Notes: a model not told the origin generated them from the letters alone. Positions 34,589 through 43,951 are shown, counted from the stretch's first letter. The stretch is DNA of 64,000 bases from an uncultured Roseateles sp. (GCF_963422335.1 NZ_OY729424.1:3844001-3908000); one strand, 5' to 3'. Numbers and translations are program-made.

Positions 34589-36088
34589 TCAGCAGAAAAG
34601 CGTCTCGCTCGCCGCTGCGGCCTCGAGTGGGTCGGGGACGCGAGGATGAAAGTTCATGTCTCGCTTGCGCCGATAGTTGAGCGAAGCAAAGTTCATCTGA
34701 AGTGTTCCGGGCGTGGCAATCGACATGATGTGATCAGCGATTGGTCCAAAGTCGGCCCGGAAATGAGCACTCGACTTGACGGCTACAACGCGTTTGTTGT
34801 CCAAACGGATGCCCAGCGCTGTAAAGGCGTCACGGGCGTAGACCTGCGAGCGCATGGAAACCAGCACCACGTCAATGTCTCGAATCCTCACCCAGGCACT
34901 TGGTCCAAGTGGCGCTTTGCTGTCGAAGACTGTTTGTTGATGGCTGGGGGCCAGAGCCATCACCTCGACCTCGACGTCAATCGGGCTTCCAGAAGTCGTG
35001 CCCGTCTTGCCACCGATACGCAGTGTCAGCCTCGCCCCGATCCCGGCCTCTTCACAGATTCGCACTGCGCCAGGGTCATAGATCGCGCCGAAGGCACTGG
35101 GCCCCAGCGCTGCATCCATCAGTGCGCTCAGCAAGTAAGTCGTGTCGCCCGGCGCGCCGCCGCCCGAGTTGTCCGCTGTGTCTGCCATGACAATCAGTCC
35201 AGTCATGTTGCGGGCTTGGGCGAAGGTTTCTTCGATGCTGGGCATCTTGGGCAACAGTGCATCACGCGCGGCATAGAGCACGCGGCCGAGCCGCTCGGCA
35301 GTTGCCTGCGCCTTGGCGCGGTCTCCGTCCGCGATGACCAGAAGTTGCGTGCCCGCTTCGGGATGGTCGCCCCAGGGAAACCCATGTGCGAGACTGACAG
35401 ACAAGATGCCAGGCTCGTGCTCGGCGTCCTTGAGCATCTGCACAATCCCGTTCATGGGGGCGACGGTCGTCGGATAGAAGCCCACCATCCGACAGTCGAA
35501 CGTCGCAGTCATTGGCGTGACTCTGCCGGCGACCTGCGCGGCACAGATTGCGTACAACTCGCGTGCCCGGTCGTTCCAATCAGTGTGGGGATACTCCTTC
35601 ATGATGACGATCGCGTCGGCCGCGGCCACCATTTGCGTTGTCAGATGGCAGTGAGGGTCGAGTTCCACGCCAATGGGCACGTGCGGCCCAACGATGGCTC
35701 GAATGCGGGCGATGAGGTCGCCTTCGCAATCGTCGCAATCGCTTGCCATCATGGCGCCATGGAGCGCCAGCAAAACCATGCCTACCGGGCCTGCGGCGCG
35801 AAGGTCATCAATGATGAGGTCGCGCAAGGTCTCGTAGGCCGACTGCACCGTCAGGCCCGCTGGCTCCGCAAATGCACTGAGGCTTTCAATCACTGTCCAA
35901 CCGTCTGTCTCTGCCAGGGTTCGAAACAAGTGCAGTCCGGCCCCAATGCCATCAGGGTCAGAGCGACTGGCGTCGCGCCTCACCATGTGGTCGGTGAAGG
36001 CTGCCAGCCCGGTCGGGGTGGGTGCGAAGGTGTTGGTCTCCGTGCAAAGTGATGCCAGGAAGACCGACTTGTTGGGAGCGTTCGTCAT
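34589..36088 (-). CDS. M81-family metallopeptidase, MlrC-like
   Basis: A 499-residue member of the microcystinase C family (M81, formerly DUF1485). Family blocks are LASLCTETNTFAPTPTG at the N-terminus, LALHGAMMASDCDDCEGDL, GVELDPHCHLT, MADTADNSGGGAPGDTTYLL, and SHQQTVFDSKAPLGPSAW. The Asp and His residues in the middle blocks are the expected zinc ligands. MlrC in Sphingomonads hydrolyses linear microcystin, its tetrapeptide and Adda-type ends; most family members have unknown substrates. It is 48 bp downstream of an S12 gene and upstream of the TonB receptor, in one run on the minus strand. No signal peptide, so it is cytoplasmic. Confidence 0.9.
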   Translation of the reverse strand: MTNAPNKSVFLASLCTETNTFAPTPTGLAAFTDHMVRRDASRSDPDGIGAGLHLFRTLAETDGWTVIESLSAFAEPAGLTVQSAYETLRDLIIDDLRAAGPVGMVLLALHGAMMASDCDDCEGDLIARIRAIVGPHVPIGVELDPHCHLTTQMVAAADAIVIMKEYPHTDWNDRARELYAICAAQVAGRVTPMTATFDCRMVGFYPTTVAPMNGIVQMLKDAEHEPGILSVSLAHGFPWGDHPEAGTQLLVIADGDRAKAQATAERLGRVLYAARDALLPKMPSIEETFAQARNMTGLIVMADTADNSGGGAPGDTTYLLSALMDAALGPSAFGAIYDPGAVRICEEAGIGARLTLRIGGKTGTTSGSPIDVEVEVMALAPSHQQTVFDSKAPLGPSAWVRIRDIDVVLVSMRSQVYARDAFTALGIRLDNKRVVAVKSSAHFRADFGPIADHIMSIATPGTLQMNFASLNYRRKRDMNFHPRVPDPLEAAAASETLFC

Positions 36089-36136
36089 TCGGATGCCTCA
36101 CTTCCTGTCTGTGGGAGTGGTCGAGGGCGCTGGCGC

Positions 36137-37246
36137 TCAATCACGTTCTGTGGCGAGTGCATACGCTGTGTTGAGTGCCATCGAGAAGAGTTGCGCGCGG
36201 GGATAGCGAAGTTCTTCCCCCTTGTCACTTCTGCTGATGTGGGTAGTTGCGACCGTTGTGATGGCAACTCGCCGGGCTACGTCGATCCAGGTTGAGGTTC
36301 TGCAGGCACCGGTCGACCCAGGATGTCCCCAGACTTCACTACCGGCCCAGGAGCGGCGCTCGAGCCCAAGGCCGTATTCGGTGCCTGCACTCAGTGCGAA
36401 ATACGGGTTAGCGGGGGGCTTCAAGGTTTCCGAAGCCAAGTCATTCAGCGTGATTCCCAACGGGCTGTCCCGGCGCACCAAGCTGGAATAGATCGCCAAG
36501 ATATCGTCTGCATTGCAGAGCCCATCACCTGCGCCAAAGGCCCAGCCGATTTGGCCCGACATGTCCACCGGCTCGGGCTCCGCTTCAAGCGTCCAATAGC
36601 AATGCATGCGTTCCCCAGTTGGAATCATTCCGCCAAATCCACTGGCTTTGAGACCCAACGGCTTGGCAATCCGTTCGTGGGTAACGTCGGAATAGCGCTT
36701 GCCGGTGATCGCCTCGATGAGCATCGCCGCGATCAACCAACCGGTGTTGCAGTAGTCGAAGTGCGCGCCTGGTTCGAACACTTGCCCCTGTGACAGTGCA
36801 AATGCCAGCAATTGGTGGGGCGTGAGCTTGATGCGTGGATCAAAGCGGGCGCCAAAGATGCCGTAGGTGTACTCACCGAGTCCGGAGGCATTCATCAAGA
36901 GGTGCCTGACCGTGATCCGACGATCAATCGGGAGATCGAGGTGTCGGCTCACGGGATCATCGAGATTGAGCAAGCCGTCCCTGGCCAGCAAAACGAGCGT
37001 CATTGCGGTGACGGTCTTGCTCTGACTGCCGATCTCGAAAACGTCGCCGGGTTGAACCGTTCTGCTTTTTTCCAAGTTTGAGTGACCTGCGGTGAAGCTC
37101 ACCCGACCAAGGCCATCGACGTCGATGGCGACCAAAACACCCAGGTTGCCGAGAAGTTCGACGAAGTCCGTCACCAGGCCATCTAGCCTATGAAGCGCGT
37201 CAAGGGCGAAGGGGCGAACGGGATGAATGTTGCTGTGCAATGTCAT
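36137..37246 (-). CDS. S12-family serine hydrolase (beta-lactamase/DD-peptidase/MlrB type)
   Basis: A 369-residue serine hydrolase. Catalytic motifs are Ser74-x-x-Lys77 (IGSQSKTV), Tyr165-x-Asn167 (DYCNTGW) and His308-Pro-Gly310 (GHPGSTG). This H-x-G pattern fits DD-carboxypeptidase/esterase and MlrB-type enzymes more than classical class C beta-lactamases. It lacks the long C-terminal extension of the second S12 enzyme in the same run. No clear signal peptide. The ATG at 37246 is preferred to a TTG at 37300. It is the promoter-proximal gene, 130 bp downstream of the tandem operator pair. Confidence 0.83.
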   Translation of the reverse strand: MTLHSNIHPVRPFALDALHRLDGLVTDFVELLGNLGVLVAIDVDGLGRVSFTAGHSNLEKSRTVQPGDVFEIGSQSKTVTAMTLVLLARDGLLNLDDPVSRHLDLPIDRRITVRHLLMNASGLGEYTYGIFGARFDPRIKLTPHQLLAFALSQGQVFEPGAHFDYCNTGWLIAAMLIEAITGKRYSDVTHERIAKPLGLKASGFGGMIPTGERMHCYWTLEAEPEPVDMSGQIGWAFGAGDGLCNADDILAIYSSLVRRDSPLGITLNDLASETLKPPANPYFALSAGTEYGLGLERRSWAGSEVWGHPGSTGACRTSTWIDVARRVAITTVATTHISRSDKGEELRYPRAQLFSMALNTAYALATERD

Positions 37247-37375
37247 TGAGCGTTTGGATTGGTTGGGCGTTGTGGATGACTTGGCTGAGAGGTGAATCAA
37301 TGGCGGCGGGCGGTACCGCGAGAGCTCGAAGTCTTTGGTCGGGTCGGTATGGAGGAAATGCCGACGTTTTGAATG

Positions 37376-37414
37376 CTACACGTTTGTGTAGTTAATAACT
37401 ACACGTTCGTGTAG
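37376..37414. promoter_or_regulatory. Tandem operator pair A (predicted TetR sites)
   Basis: Two 16-bp palindromes, CTACACGTTTGTGTAG at 37376-37391 and CTACACGTTCGTGTAG at 37399-37414, separated by 7 bp (TTAATAA), centre to centre 23 bp. The surrounding 37247-37613 holds no gene. A second pair with identical geometry lies at 48927-48965 beside the tetR gene. Similarity between the two regions continues on the gene-proximal side for about 16 bp (12 matches). This is the likely control site of the S12-mlrC-TonB-S12-dadA run. Confidence 0.8.
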
Positions 37415-37605
37415 TTGTGCTCTAGGTGTTTTCCAGCAAGCCAACTTTGGGCGAATCCGTGAGCTGTTCGATTGCCGTGAAGACCGCTCCCAGGAGGTTG
37501 GCGGGGCGGATGCCGGGCTCTCAAATGAGTGAATTGCAAACCAGCGAGCGTCAGCCAACAGCGTGGCAATTCATGCACTGACTGCGGTGCTCTCGTTCTT
37601 GGGGG

Positions 37606-37613
37606 ACAGCTTC
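37606..37613. repeat. IS66 target-site duplication, left copy
   Basis: ACAGCTTC directly before the left inverted repeat; an identical copy follows the right end at 40066-40073. Confidence 0.95.
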
Positions 37614-37682
37614 GTAACCGTCCGGCCAACCCATCTTGAAGTTGACCGCTGAGGCGGCAAGGATCATGTCCACGATCAGACG

Positions 37683-38051
37683 ATGGTGGACACGATGACA
37701 AGCGACAAACCGGTTAAGCGACGGCACTACAGCGAAGCACTGAAGGCGCAGGTGATGGCCGAGTGCGAAGCGCCGGGCGCCTCGGTGGCGAAGGTGGCCC
37801 TGGCCCATGGCATCAATGCCAACGTCGTGCACCGCTGGCGCCAACTCGCCCGCGAAGACCAGCCCGCTGTGCCCGCGATCTCAAGCGGCTTCATCCCGGT
37901 GCCCCTTGCCCCATCGCCCATACCGCCAGTGGTGCCGGCCAGCTCCGACATCCAGGTCCAACTGCGTCGAGGCGCAACAACGATGACGATCACCTGGCCG
38001 GTGTCGGCCGCTGCCGACTTCGCCGCCTGGACCCGCGAGTTGCTCCGATGA
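37683..38051 (+). CDS. tnpA: IS66 TnpA accessory protein
   Basis: A 122-residue helix-turn-helix protein, RRHYSEALKAQVMAECEAPG then SVAKVALAHGINANVVHRWR. The order helix-turn-helix, Pro-rich linker, C-terminal MTITWPVSAAADFAAWTRELLR matches TnpA of IS66 elements; it is needed with TnpB for transposition. Its TGA overlaps the tnpB ATG (ATGA), indicating translational coupling. Confidence 0.92.
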   Translation: MVDTMTSDKPVKRRHYSEALKAQVMAECEAPGASVAKVALAHGINANVVHRWRQLAREDQPAVPAISSGFIPVPLAPSPIPPVVPASSDIQVQLRRGATTMTITWPVSAAADFAAWTRELLR

Positions 38052-38380
38052 TCCGTGTGGACGCCGTGTGGCTGGCGGTCGAGCCGCTGGACATGCGCGC
38101 TGGCACTGAGGCTGCACTGGCTCGCGTGGTGCAGGTCTTCGGCGCTGCCCGGCCCCACCATGCCTACCTGTTCGCCAACCGCCGGGCCAATCGCATGAAG
38201 GTGCTGGTGCACGATGGCATTGGCGTCTGGCTGGCCGCCAGGCGACTCAACCAGGGCAAGTTCGTCTGGCCCCGCGATGCCGGGCTGACCCTGGCGCTCA
38301 CGCAGCAGCAGCTCGGCGCACTGGTGCTGGGCCTGCCCTGGCAGCGCATCGGCGAAGCCGGCATCATCAGCGTGCTGTAG
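38048..38380 (+). CDS. tnpB: IS66 TnpB accessory protein
   Basis: A 110-residue protein of the IS66 Orf2 family, with the hallmark segments MRAGTEAALARVVQVFG, ANRRANRMKVLVHDGIGVWL and GKFVWPRD. It starts at the ATG that overlaps the tnpA stop by 4 bp. Complete; the exact biochemical role in transposition is not established. Confidence 0.93.
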   Translation: MIRVDAVWLAVEPLDMRAGTEAALARVVQVFGAARPHHAYLFANRRANRMKVLVHDGIGVWLAARRLNQGKFVWPRDAGLTLALTQQQLGALVLGLPWQRIGEAGIISVL

Positions 38381-38471
38381 GTGCCTTGACGCGGCAACCC
38401 CGGTCGCAGTTCCACGCAATTGTCGAATGTGCTGATGCGCACAGGCTCGACCGCTGGCACGATCAACTCCC

Positions 38472-40025
38472 GTGATCGCCACCGACCGCATCGACACGCT
38501 GACACCCGAGCAACTGCGCCAGGCGCTGCATTCGGCGCTTGCCGAAGTCCAGCGTCACGAGCGCCAGGCCGCTCACGACCGCGCCCTCATCGACAAGCTT
38601 ACGCACGAGATGGCGGTGCTCAAGCGGCTGAAGTTTGCCGCCAAGTCCGAGAGCTTCAACGCGGAGCAGAAGAGCCTTCTCGAAGAGGCGCTCGACGCCG
38701 ATCTGGCTGCGCTGGCGCTGGAGATCGAGCAGCGCGAAGCTGGCAAGCCCAACTCCACCGAGAAACGCCAAGCCAAGCGCACCGCACTGCCGGCCGAACT
38801 GCCACGGCGCGAAGTGCGTCATGAGCCTGACAGCCTCACATGCGGTTGTGGCTGCCAGCTCAAGCGCATCGGCGAAGACGTGGCCGAGAAGCTCGACTAC
38901 GTGCCCGGCGTCTTCACGGTCGAACGCCATGTCCGCGGCAAGTGGGTCTGCGGCCGGTGCGAGACCCTCGTGCAGGCGCCTGTCGCGCCGCACATCATCG
39001 ACAAGGGCATCCCCACCACCGGGCTGCTGGCCCAAGTGCTGGTGGCCAAGTACCTGGATCACCTGCCGCTGTACCGGCAGGAAGGCATCTTTGGCCGGGC
39101 CGGTCTGGCCATCCCGCGCTCGACGCTGGCCGAGTGGGTGGGCCAATGCGGCGTGCAGTTGCAGCCACTGGTGGATGCGCTCAAGGCAGAGATGCTGGCC
39201 CGAGCCGTGCTGCACGCTGACGAGACACCGGTGGCCATGCTCAAGCCAGGCCACGGCAAGACACACCGGGCCTATCTGTGGAGCTATTGCACGACGGCCT
39301 ACGACAGCCTGCGCGCTGTGGTCTTCGACTTCGCTGACAGCCGGGGCGGCCAGCACGTTCGGGCCTTCCTAGGCTTGGGGGAGCCAAGCAATTCGGGTTG
39401 GTGCGGCAAGCTCGTCTGCGACGACTTCTCGGGGTACAAGGCCTGCTTCGAGCTGGGCGTGACCGAGGCCGGATGCCTGGCCCACGCCAGACGCAAGTTC
39501 CATGAACTGTGGGCCAACCATGGCAGTCCAGTCGGCGAACAGGCGCTGAAGTTCTTTGGCGAGCTTTACGACGTCGAGCGTGAGGTCCGAGAACTGGATC
39601 CCGATGAGCGCAAGCGCATCCGGCAACTGCGCTCGCGACCCGTGGCCGATGCCTTGCGGCAGTGGTTGAGCGGGCAGCGGCAACGGGTCCCTGAAGGCTC
39701 AGCCACGGCCAAGGCCATCGACTACAGCCTCAAGCGTTGGCAGGCGCTGACGCGCTTCATCGACGATGGCGAGCTGCCTGCGGACAACAACTGGGTCGAG
39801 AACCAGATCAGGCCCATCGCCCTAGGTCGAAACAACTGGCTATTCGCTGGCAGCCTGCGTGCGGGTCAGCGTGCGGCTGCCATCATGAGTCTGGTGCACT
39901 CGGCGAGGCTGAATGGGCATGAACCGCATGCCTACCTGCGCGACGCGCTGGAGCGCTTGCCCACGCAGCCGGCCAGTCGGATCGCCGAGTTGTTGCCGCA
40001 CCGCTGGAATCCCGCCGCCATCTGA
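38472..40025 (+). CDS. tnpC: IS66 TnpC transposase
   Basis: A 517-residue DDE transposase. It starts at GTG 38472. An N-terminal coiled coil (LRQALHSALAEVQRHERQA) is followed by a zinc-binding block (CGCGCQLKRIGEDVAEKLDY, CGRCET), then the catalytic core with HADETPVAMLKPG (first Asp), LVCDDFSGYKACF (second Asp) and NNWVENQIRPIALGRNNWLF (Glu). The frame is intact and all acidic residues are present, so the element may be active. Confidence 0.95.
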   Translation: MIATDRIDTLTPEQLRQALHSALAEVQRHERQAAHDRALIDKLTHEMAVLKRLKFAAKSESFNAEQKSLLEEALDADLAALALEIEQREAGKPNSTEKRQAKRTALPAELPRREVRHEPDSLTCGCGCQLKRIGEDVAEKLDYVPGVFTVERHVRGKWVCGRCETLVQAPVAPHIIDKGIPTTGLLAQVLVAKYLDHLPLYRQEGIFGRAGLAIPRSTLAEWVGQCGVQLQPLVDALKAEMLARAVLHADETPVAMLKPGHGKTHRAYLWSYCTTAYDSLRAVVFDFADSRGGQHVRAFLGLGEPSNSGWCGKLVCDDFSGYKACFELGVTEAGCLAHARRKFHELWANHGSPVGEQALKFFGELYDVEREVRELDPDERKRIRQLRSRPVADALRQWLSGQRQRVPEGSATAKAIDYSLKRWQALTRFIDDGELPADNNWVENQIRPIALGRNNWLFAGSLRAGQRAAAIMSLVHSARLNGHEPHAYLRDALERLPTQPASRIAELLPHRWNPAAI

Positions 40026-40065
40026 TCTGGCCATCGCCGTCAAGATGGGTTTGGCGGACGCTTAC

Positions 40066-40073
40066 ACAGCTTC
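40066..40073. repeat. IS66 target-site duplication, right copy
   Basis: ACAGCTTC, identical to 37606-37613, directly after the right inverted repeat. The following 40074-40338 holds no supported gene. Confidence 0.95.
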
Positions 40074-40338
40074 GGCCGCCACACGCCAGGCGCAGGTCGG
40101 AGCGCGGCTGAGGTGTCGCAAGGGATGATCCCCGGCACTACTTTCATGTGTGGAAAGGGCGGCGTGCCAGCGACATCAACCGCTTGGACGGATGGGCGGG
40201 CGCTATTCGTGCAAATGGCAGGTGGGCGCGGGGAAGCGATGCCTCCGTATGGCGACCGTGCCTGTCCCCTTGAAAAACTTGGCCGGGTCGATCCGCCAGC
40301 GGCACTTGCAGTGAGGCTGGCGGATCGGCGCTGCTGGA

Positions 40339-43300
40339 TCAGTTCAAAGTCACCTTGCACACGTTGTCGTCAGAGTCGCGGTCGACGCGCATGTTGTAGG
40401 GATCGACGCCCACGTACTTGGGAACCTGATCGACCACCACGGAGATGCGTTGCGCACCTGACTTCAGTGGACGGCGTTCCAACATCAGCACAGCGCTCTT
40501 GTTGAAGCCCTTCTTCCCGGGCTCGGCCTTGAAGACACCGATCTCGAAGTCCTCCGCGAGCGGTGCCTCGGTCTCCTTGCCCTTGCCATCGGCGTAGAGT
40601 TTCTTGGCGTCGACCGTGAATGTCACCTCATATTTGCCGTCGGCTCGTCTTGTCGCCTTGGCGTCGGAGGCCTTCAGGTCATACAGCGTGATCTTCTCGA
40701 ACAGATCGGTGATCAACTGCTGATGCTGGGGTCCTGTCTCGGCACGCAGCAAGCGCAGGAAGTCGTTGGTGTCGGGATAGGGGGCGGGTTTGAAGGCGTA
40801 CTGGGCGATCAGTTTTTGCAGCGCGCGGTTAAGCGCATCCTCGCCCACCACTTCTTTGAGCCAGTACATCGTCAGCGCACCCTTGTTGTAGTGCACATAG
40901 CCCTGATCCTCGACCCGTGCCAAAGGCAGCTCCTCTACAAGCTCTTCGGAGCGCGAGCGCAGGTACTTATCCAGCTCTAGCTTCAGGAACTTTCGCAGCT
41001 GGTCACGCCCGTAGAGTTTCTCCATCACAAGCAATGCCGAGTACTGGGCGAACGACTCCGACAACATGGTCATGCCTTGCTTGTCTGCACCGATCACCTG
41101 ATGCGCCCACCACTGGTGGCCGATCTCGTGGGCGGTCGCGTAAGTGACGAGGTCGACGTTCTCGTCACTCTTGCTTTCGTCGAAATCTTGAATGAACCCG
41201 ATCGCCTCCGAGTACGGCACGGTGTTGGCAAATGCCTGTGCAAAGCGTTCGTATGCCGGGAACTCAAGGACGCGGGCCTGGCGGAACTGATAGGGGGAAA
41301 AGGACTGGCTGAACAGGTCCAGCGAGGTCTTCATCGCCGCCAGCATGCGCGGCGCGTTGCTGGCATGGGGCGGGTGGAAGTAGACACTCAGCTCGACAGG
41401 CTTACCGTCCTTACCTGCCCATTGGTCCTTGAGTATTTCGTAGCGGGCCGATTGCAGTGAGAAGAAGTTTTGGATCGGCGCCTCGGTCTTGGTGACCAGT
41501 GTGCGACGTCCGCCTGCCGTGATGTCACTGACGGTGTAGCCTGGGGCCACTGGCGTCTGGTCAGCATCAGTGCTTAATGTGATCTCGGCAGTGACCCAGT
41601 CGCTGTCATGGCGAAGATAGTGGTGAGCATTGGCTGTGGCGTCCTCCAACTTGGCCAAGCGCAACTCGGCAGGCAGCCCATACTTGCGGCGTTTGCTGCG
41701 ATCTTTCAGAAAGACTTGGCGGTTCACGCCAAGCATCGGAGCCACGGCGAAGTTGTCCAGGAAGGAGCCGTTGGCGACGATGCGAGACTGGGGTTGGCCA
41801 TTCACGAATCCGGGTTCCTCTCGCAGTGTCTTGAAGCGCAGCTGGCGCTTTTCACCTGCTTGCATGGGCGTGGCCAGGCTAAAAATGCGGTAGCCGAATG
41901 CTGCGTACTCTTGCTGCAGCGTCGCCCCATCCAACTCCAGCAACTGCACTTTCAGTACGGGATCCAACCAGATATGCACGCTGCTCAGGGGCTTGCCGCT
42001 GTGATTTTCTAGGCTGTAGCTTCCCTCGGCCAAGGCGCGGACTTGTCGCGGAAAGAAATCCACCTTCATCACCACATGGGTGATGGTCGGTTGAGGCAGG
42101 TGGTCAAAACCAAGCAGCGCTTTTTCGGCATCGGCATTCAGCTGATCGATCTCGGGCTGCGTCTGGTATCGGTTCAGCACATTGGTGTTGTAGAAGATCC
42201 AGGCGCCGCTGCCTATGCAGGCCGCCGTGCTGACCAACAGTATGGCCCCGGGCGCACCCTTCAGCCGTGCCGGGATGCGCTTCATTCGGGGGCGAAGCGC
42301 GGTTTCAGCGCCCCTGCGCCACATCAGGTGGGTGAACACCAGCAGCATCACCGCAAAGGACAACCAATAGCCTTGGTGCCAGGCTCGGCCGATCCAAAAA
42401 TGGCCCATGCCGTTCATGTCAGACAGTGGCACGCTGGCCGTCCCGGCATAGTTGTAGAGCTTGTGCTCGAAGCCCATGGTGCCCAATGTCGTGCTCAGCA
42501 CGGTGTAGAGCAGCATCAGAGCCCATCCAACGAACTTGTGCGGCACCAAGGCCTGTACAAACACTGCCAGCACACCCAGCAGCAGCGCGGTGATCAAGCT
42601 TGGCAGAAGAAACCACAATGCGTAGGCCGCCGGCTCGATGCGGGTGTAGCCGTGAAACAGTTGGAAGGCCACACCGGACAGCACCCCCACCAGCAGTGTG
42701 GCCAGCAGCACGAGCGTGATTGCAAGTACCTTTGGCACCAAGAAGGCCCAGCTCGGCGAAGCCGTAGCGTCGACGATCTCATGAATGCGGCGCTCGCGGT
42801 CGCGCCAGACCAACTCGCCGGCGTAGTAGACGGCAATGATGATAGGAATCAGATTGAAGCTGCTCAGCAATGCCTCGACCACCGCGCGTGTCACTGGCAG
42901 GTAGTTGACGCCGCGTGCTTCACTGGTGAGCGCCAGGCCACCGACGGCATTGAATATCCCGAGCAGCAGCAGCACAAAGAAAGCGGGGCTGCGGAACACG
43001 AAGATCATGTCGAAGCGGGTCAAGGCCTTGAACTGCAGCCAGCGCGCTTGGGTGCTACGACTCGGGCTGGCCAAGGGCTTGGCGGGGGGCAGGGGCTCGG
43101 CCCGAGGCTTGTTCACGGGTGCGGCTAAAGCGGGCTTGCGGTTCTTGGCCTCAAACCGGAATATGCGGTAGGCGAGGACAAAGAGTGTTGCGCCGATACC
43201 GAGCCAGAGCAGGCGGTTCCACAGCAGCATGCCCTGCAGATCGGGTAGCAGTGTGTTCCGGTCGGCAGTGGTCCAGTATTTGGTCACTCGTGCCAGCGCA

Positions 43301-43938
43301 CCCGACGCGAATGGGTCGGCCAGTGAGGCGAGGGTGTCCAGGTTCGGGTCGGACAGCATCCCGCGGCTGGTGATGTACAGCACCATGAAGGCAACCGCGC
43401 CGACGTAGGTCCACATCATCGAGCGGGTGGCGGTGGCCAGCGCGAAGAAGCCCGCGCTCATCACCAGCAAGGTCGGCAGGTCGTACACGAGCAGTGCCCA
43501 GACATAGTGGCTGAGCACCAGTGGACCGACCTTCTCTGCATCGAGCCAAGGCATGGCAGCCCCGATCATCATGGCCAGCGGCACCGCGCAGCAGACGACA
43601 AAGGCCACTGAGAAAGCACCCAGAAAGCGTCCCACGAGGTAGTCGAATTTGCGGATGCGGGTGGCGCGAAGAATGGGTGCGAAGCCTGTCTCGTCGTCCC
43701 GTATCACCACGTTCGCGACAAATGCTGTGACGATGAAGATGAGCAGCAAATTCATCGTGCTCATCGTTTGCAGGATCGCATAGGGAGAGTTGATATTGAC
43801 GTTTCCCTTGGCGCCGATCTGGATCTCGTCGATCGTCACGGCACCGAAGGTCAACAGGAAGAACAGTGCAAATGCCACGGCAAAGAGCGGCGAGCGCAAC
43901 TGATAGCGGGCTTCGAAGGCGGCGATTCGGGTGAGCAT
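40339..43938 (-). CDS. ABC-2-type permease fused to M1-family aminopeptidase
   Basis: A 1,199-residue inner-membrane protein. The first ~580 residues contain two sets of about six membrane segments with the ABC-2 permease style (AFVANVVIRDDETGFAPILRAT, GRFLGAFSVAFVVCC; ELVWRDRERRIHEIVDATASPSW). The last ~600 residues are an M1 peptidase: HEIGH at 937-941, with the third zinc ligand Glu about 20 residues later in MLSESFAQ, and a Tyr in YVHYNKGALTMYWL as transition-state stabiliser. The usual GAMEN motif is not evident. The partner ATPase gene is 13 bp upstream. Proteins with this fusion exist in several proteobacteria, with no established substrate. Peptide export, sensing or trimming at the membrane is possible. 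Confidence 0.88.
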   Translation of the reverse strand: MLTRIAAFEARYQLRSPLFAVAFALFFLLTFGAVTIDEIQIGAKGNVNINSPYAILQTMSTMNLLLIFIVTAFVANVVIRDDETGFAPILRATRIRKFDYLVGRFLGAFSVAFVVCCAVPLAMMIGAAMPWLDAEKVGPLVLSHYVWALLVYDLPTLLVMSAGFFALATATRSMMWTYVGAVAFMVLYITSRGMLSDPNLDTLASLADPFASGALARVTKYWTTADRNTLLPDLQGMLLWNRLLWLGIGATLFVLAYRIFRFEAKNRKPALAAPVNKPRAEPLPPAKPLASPSRSTQARWLQFKALTRFDMIFVFRSPAFFVLLLLGIFNAVGGLALTSEARGVNYLPVTRAVVEALLSSFNLIPIIIAVYYAGELVWRDRERRIHEIVDATASPSWAFLVPKVLAITLVLLATLLVGVLSGVAFQLFHGYTRIEPAAYALWFLLPSLITALLLGVLAVFVQALVPHKFVGWALMLLYTVLSTTLGTMGFEHKLYNYAGTASVPLSDMNGMGHFWIGRAWHQGYWLSFAVMLLVFTHLMWRRGAETALRPRMKRIPARLKGAPGAILLVSTAACIGSGAWIFYNTNVLNRYQTQPEIDQLNADAEKALLGFDHLPQPTITHVVMKVDFFPRQVRALAEGSYSLENHSGKPLSSVHIWLDPVLKVQLLELDGATLQQEYAAFGYRIFSLATPMQAGEKRQLRFKTLREEPGFVNGQPQSRIVANGSFLDNFAVAPMLGVNRQVFLKDRSKRRKYGLPAELRLAKLEDATANAHHYLRHDSDWVTAEITLSTDADQTPVAPGYTVSDITAGGRRTLVTKTEAPIQNFFSLQSARYEILKDQWAGKDGKPVELSVYFHPPHASNAPRMLAAMKTSLDLFSQSFSPYQFRQARVLEFPAYERFAQAFANTVPYSEAIGFIQDFDESKSDENVDLVTYATAHEIGHQWWAHQVIGADKQGMTMLSESFAQYSALLVMEKLYGRDQLRKFLKLELDKYLRSRSEELVEELPLARVEDQGYVHYNKGALTMYWLKEVVGEDALNRALQKLIAQYAFKPAPYPDTNDFLRLLRAETGPQHQQLITDLFEKITLYDLKASDAKATRRADGKYEVTFTVDAKKLYADGKGKETEAPLAEDFEIGVFKAEPGKKGFNKSAVLMLERRPLKSGAQRISVVVDQVPKYVGVDPYNMRVDRDSDDNVCKVTLN

Positions 43939-43951
43939 GGACTGGCCTCCT

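Larger units (their letters stand above)
37614..40065 (+). mobile_element. IS66-family insertion sequence, complete
   Basis: A 2,452-bp element. The left end GTAACCGTCCGGCCAACCCA and the inverted right end GTAAGCGTCCGCCAAACCCA match over about 26 bp with few differences, both beginning GTAA as usual for IS66. The flanking 8-bp duplications are identical, so the insertion is recent and has not been followed by rearrangement. The three genes tnpA, tnpB and tnpC are all open. Joining the flanks does not restore any gene that I can recognise. Confidence 0.95.

Noticed and set aside
34577..36052. 491-codon frame on the plus strand
   Set aside because: Antisense to the MlrC-like gene, whose motifs are unambiguous.
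37551..37613. CMNCH heme-binding-like motif on the minus strand left of IS66
   Set aside because: It occurs at the end of a short frame with no cytochrome-like sequence; joining the IS flanks does not produce a convincing c-type cytochrome.
40040..40360. 106-codon minus-strand frame between IS66 and the M1 gene
   Set aside because: It spans the IS right end and the target duplication and overlaps the 3' end of the M1 gene; composition is Pro/Arg/Ser-rich without a family. It is a junction artefact.
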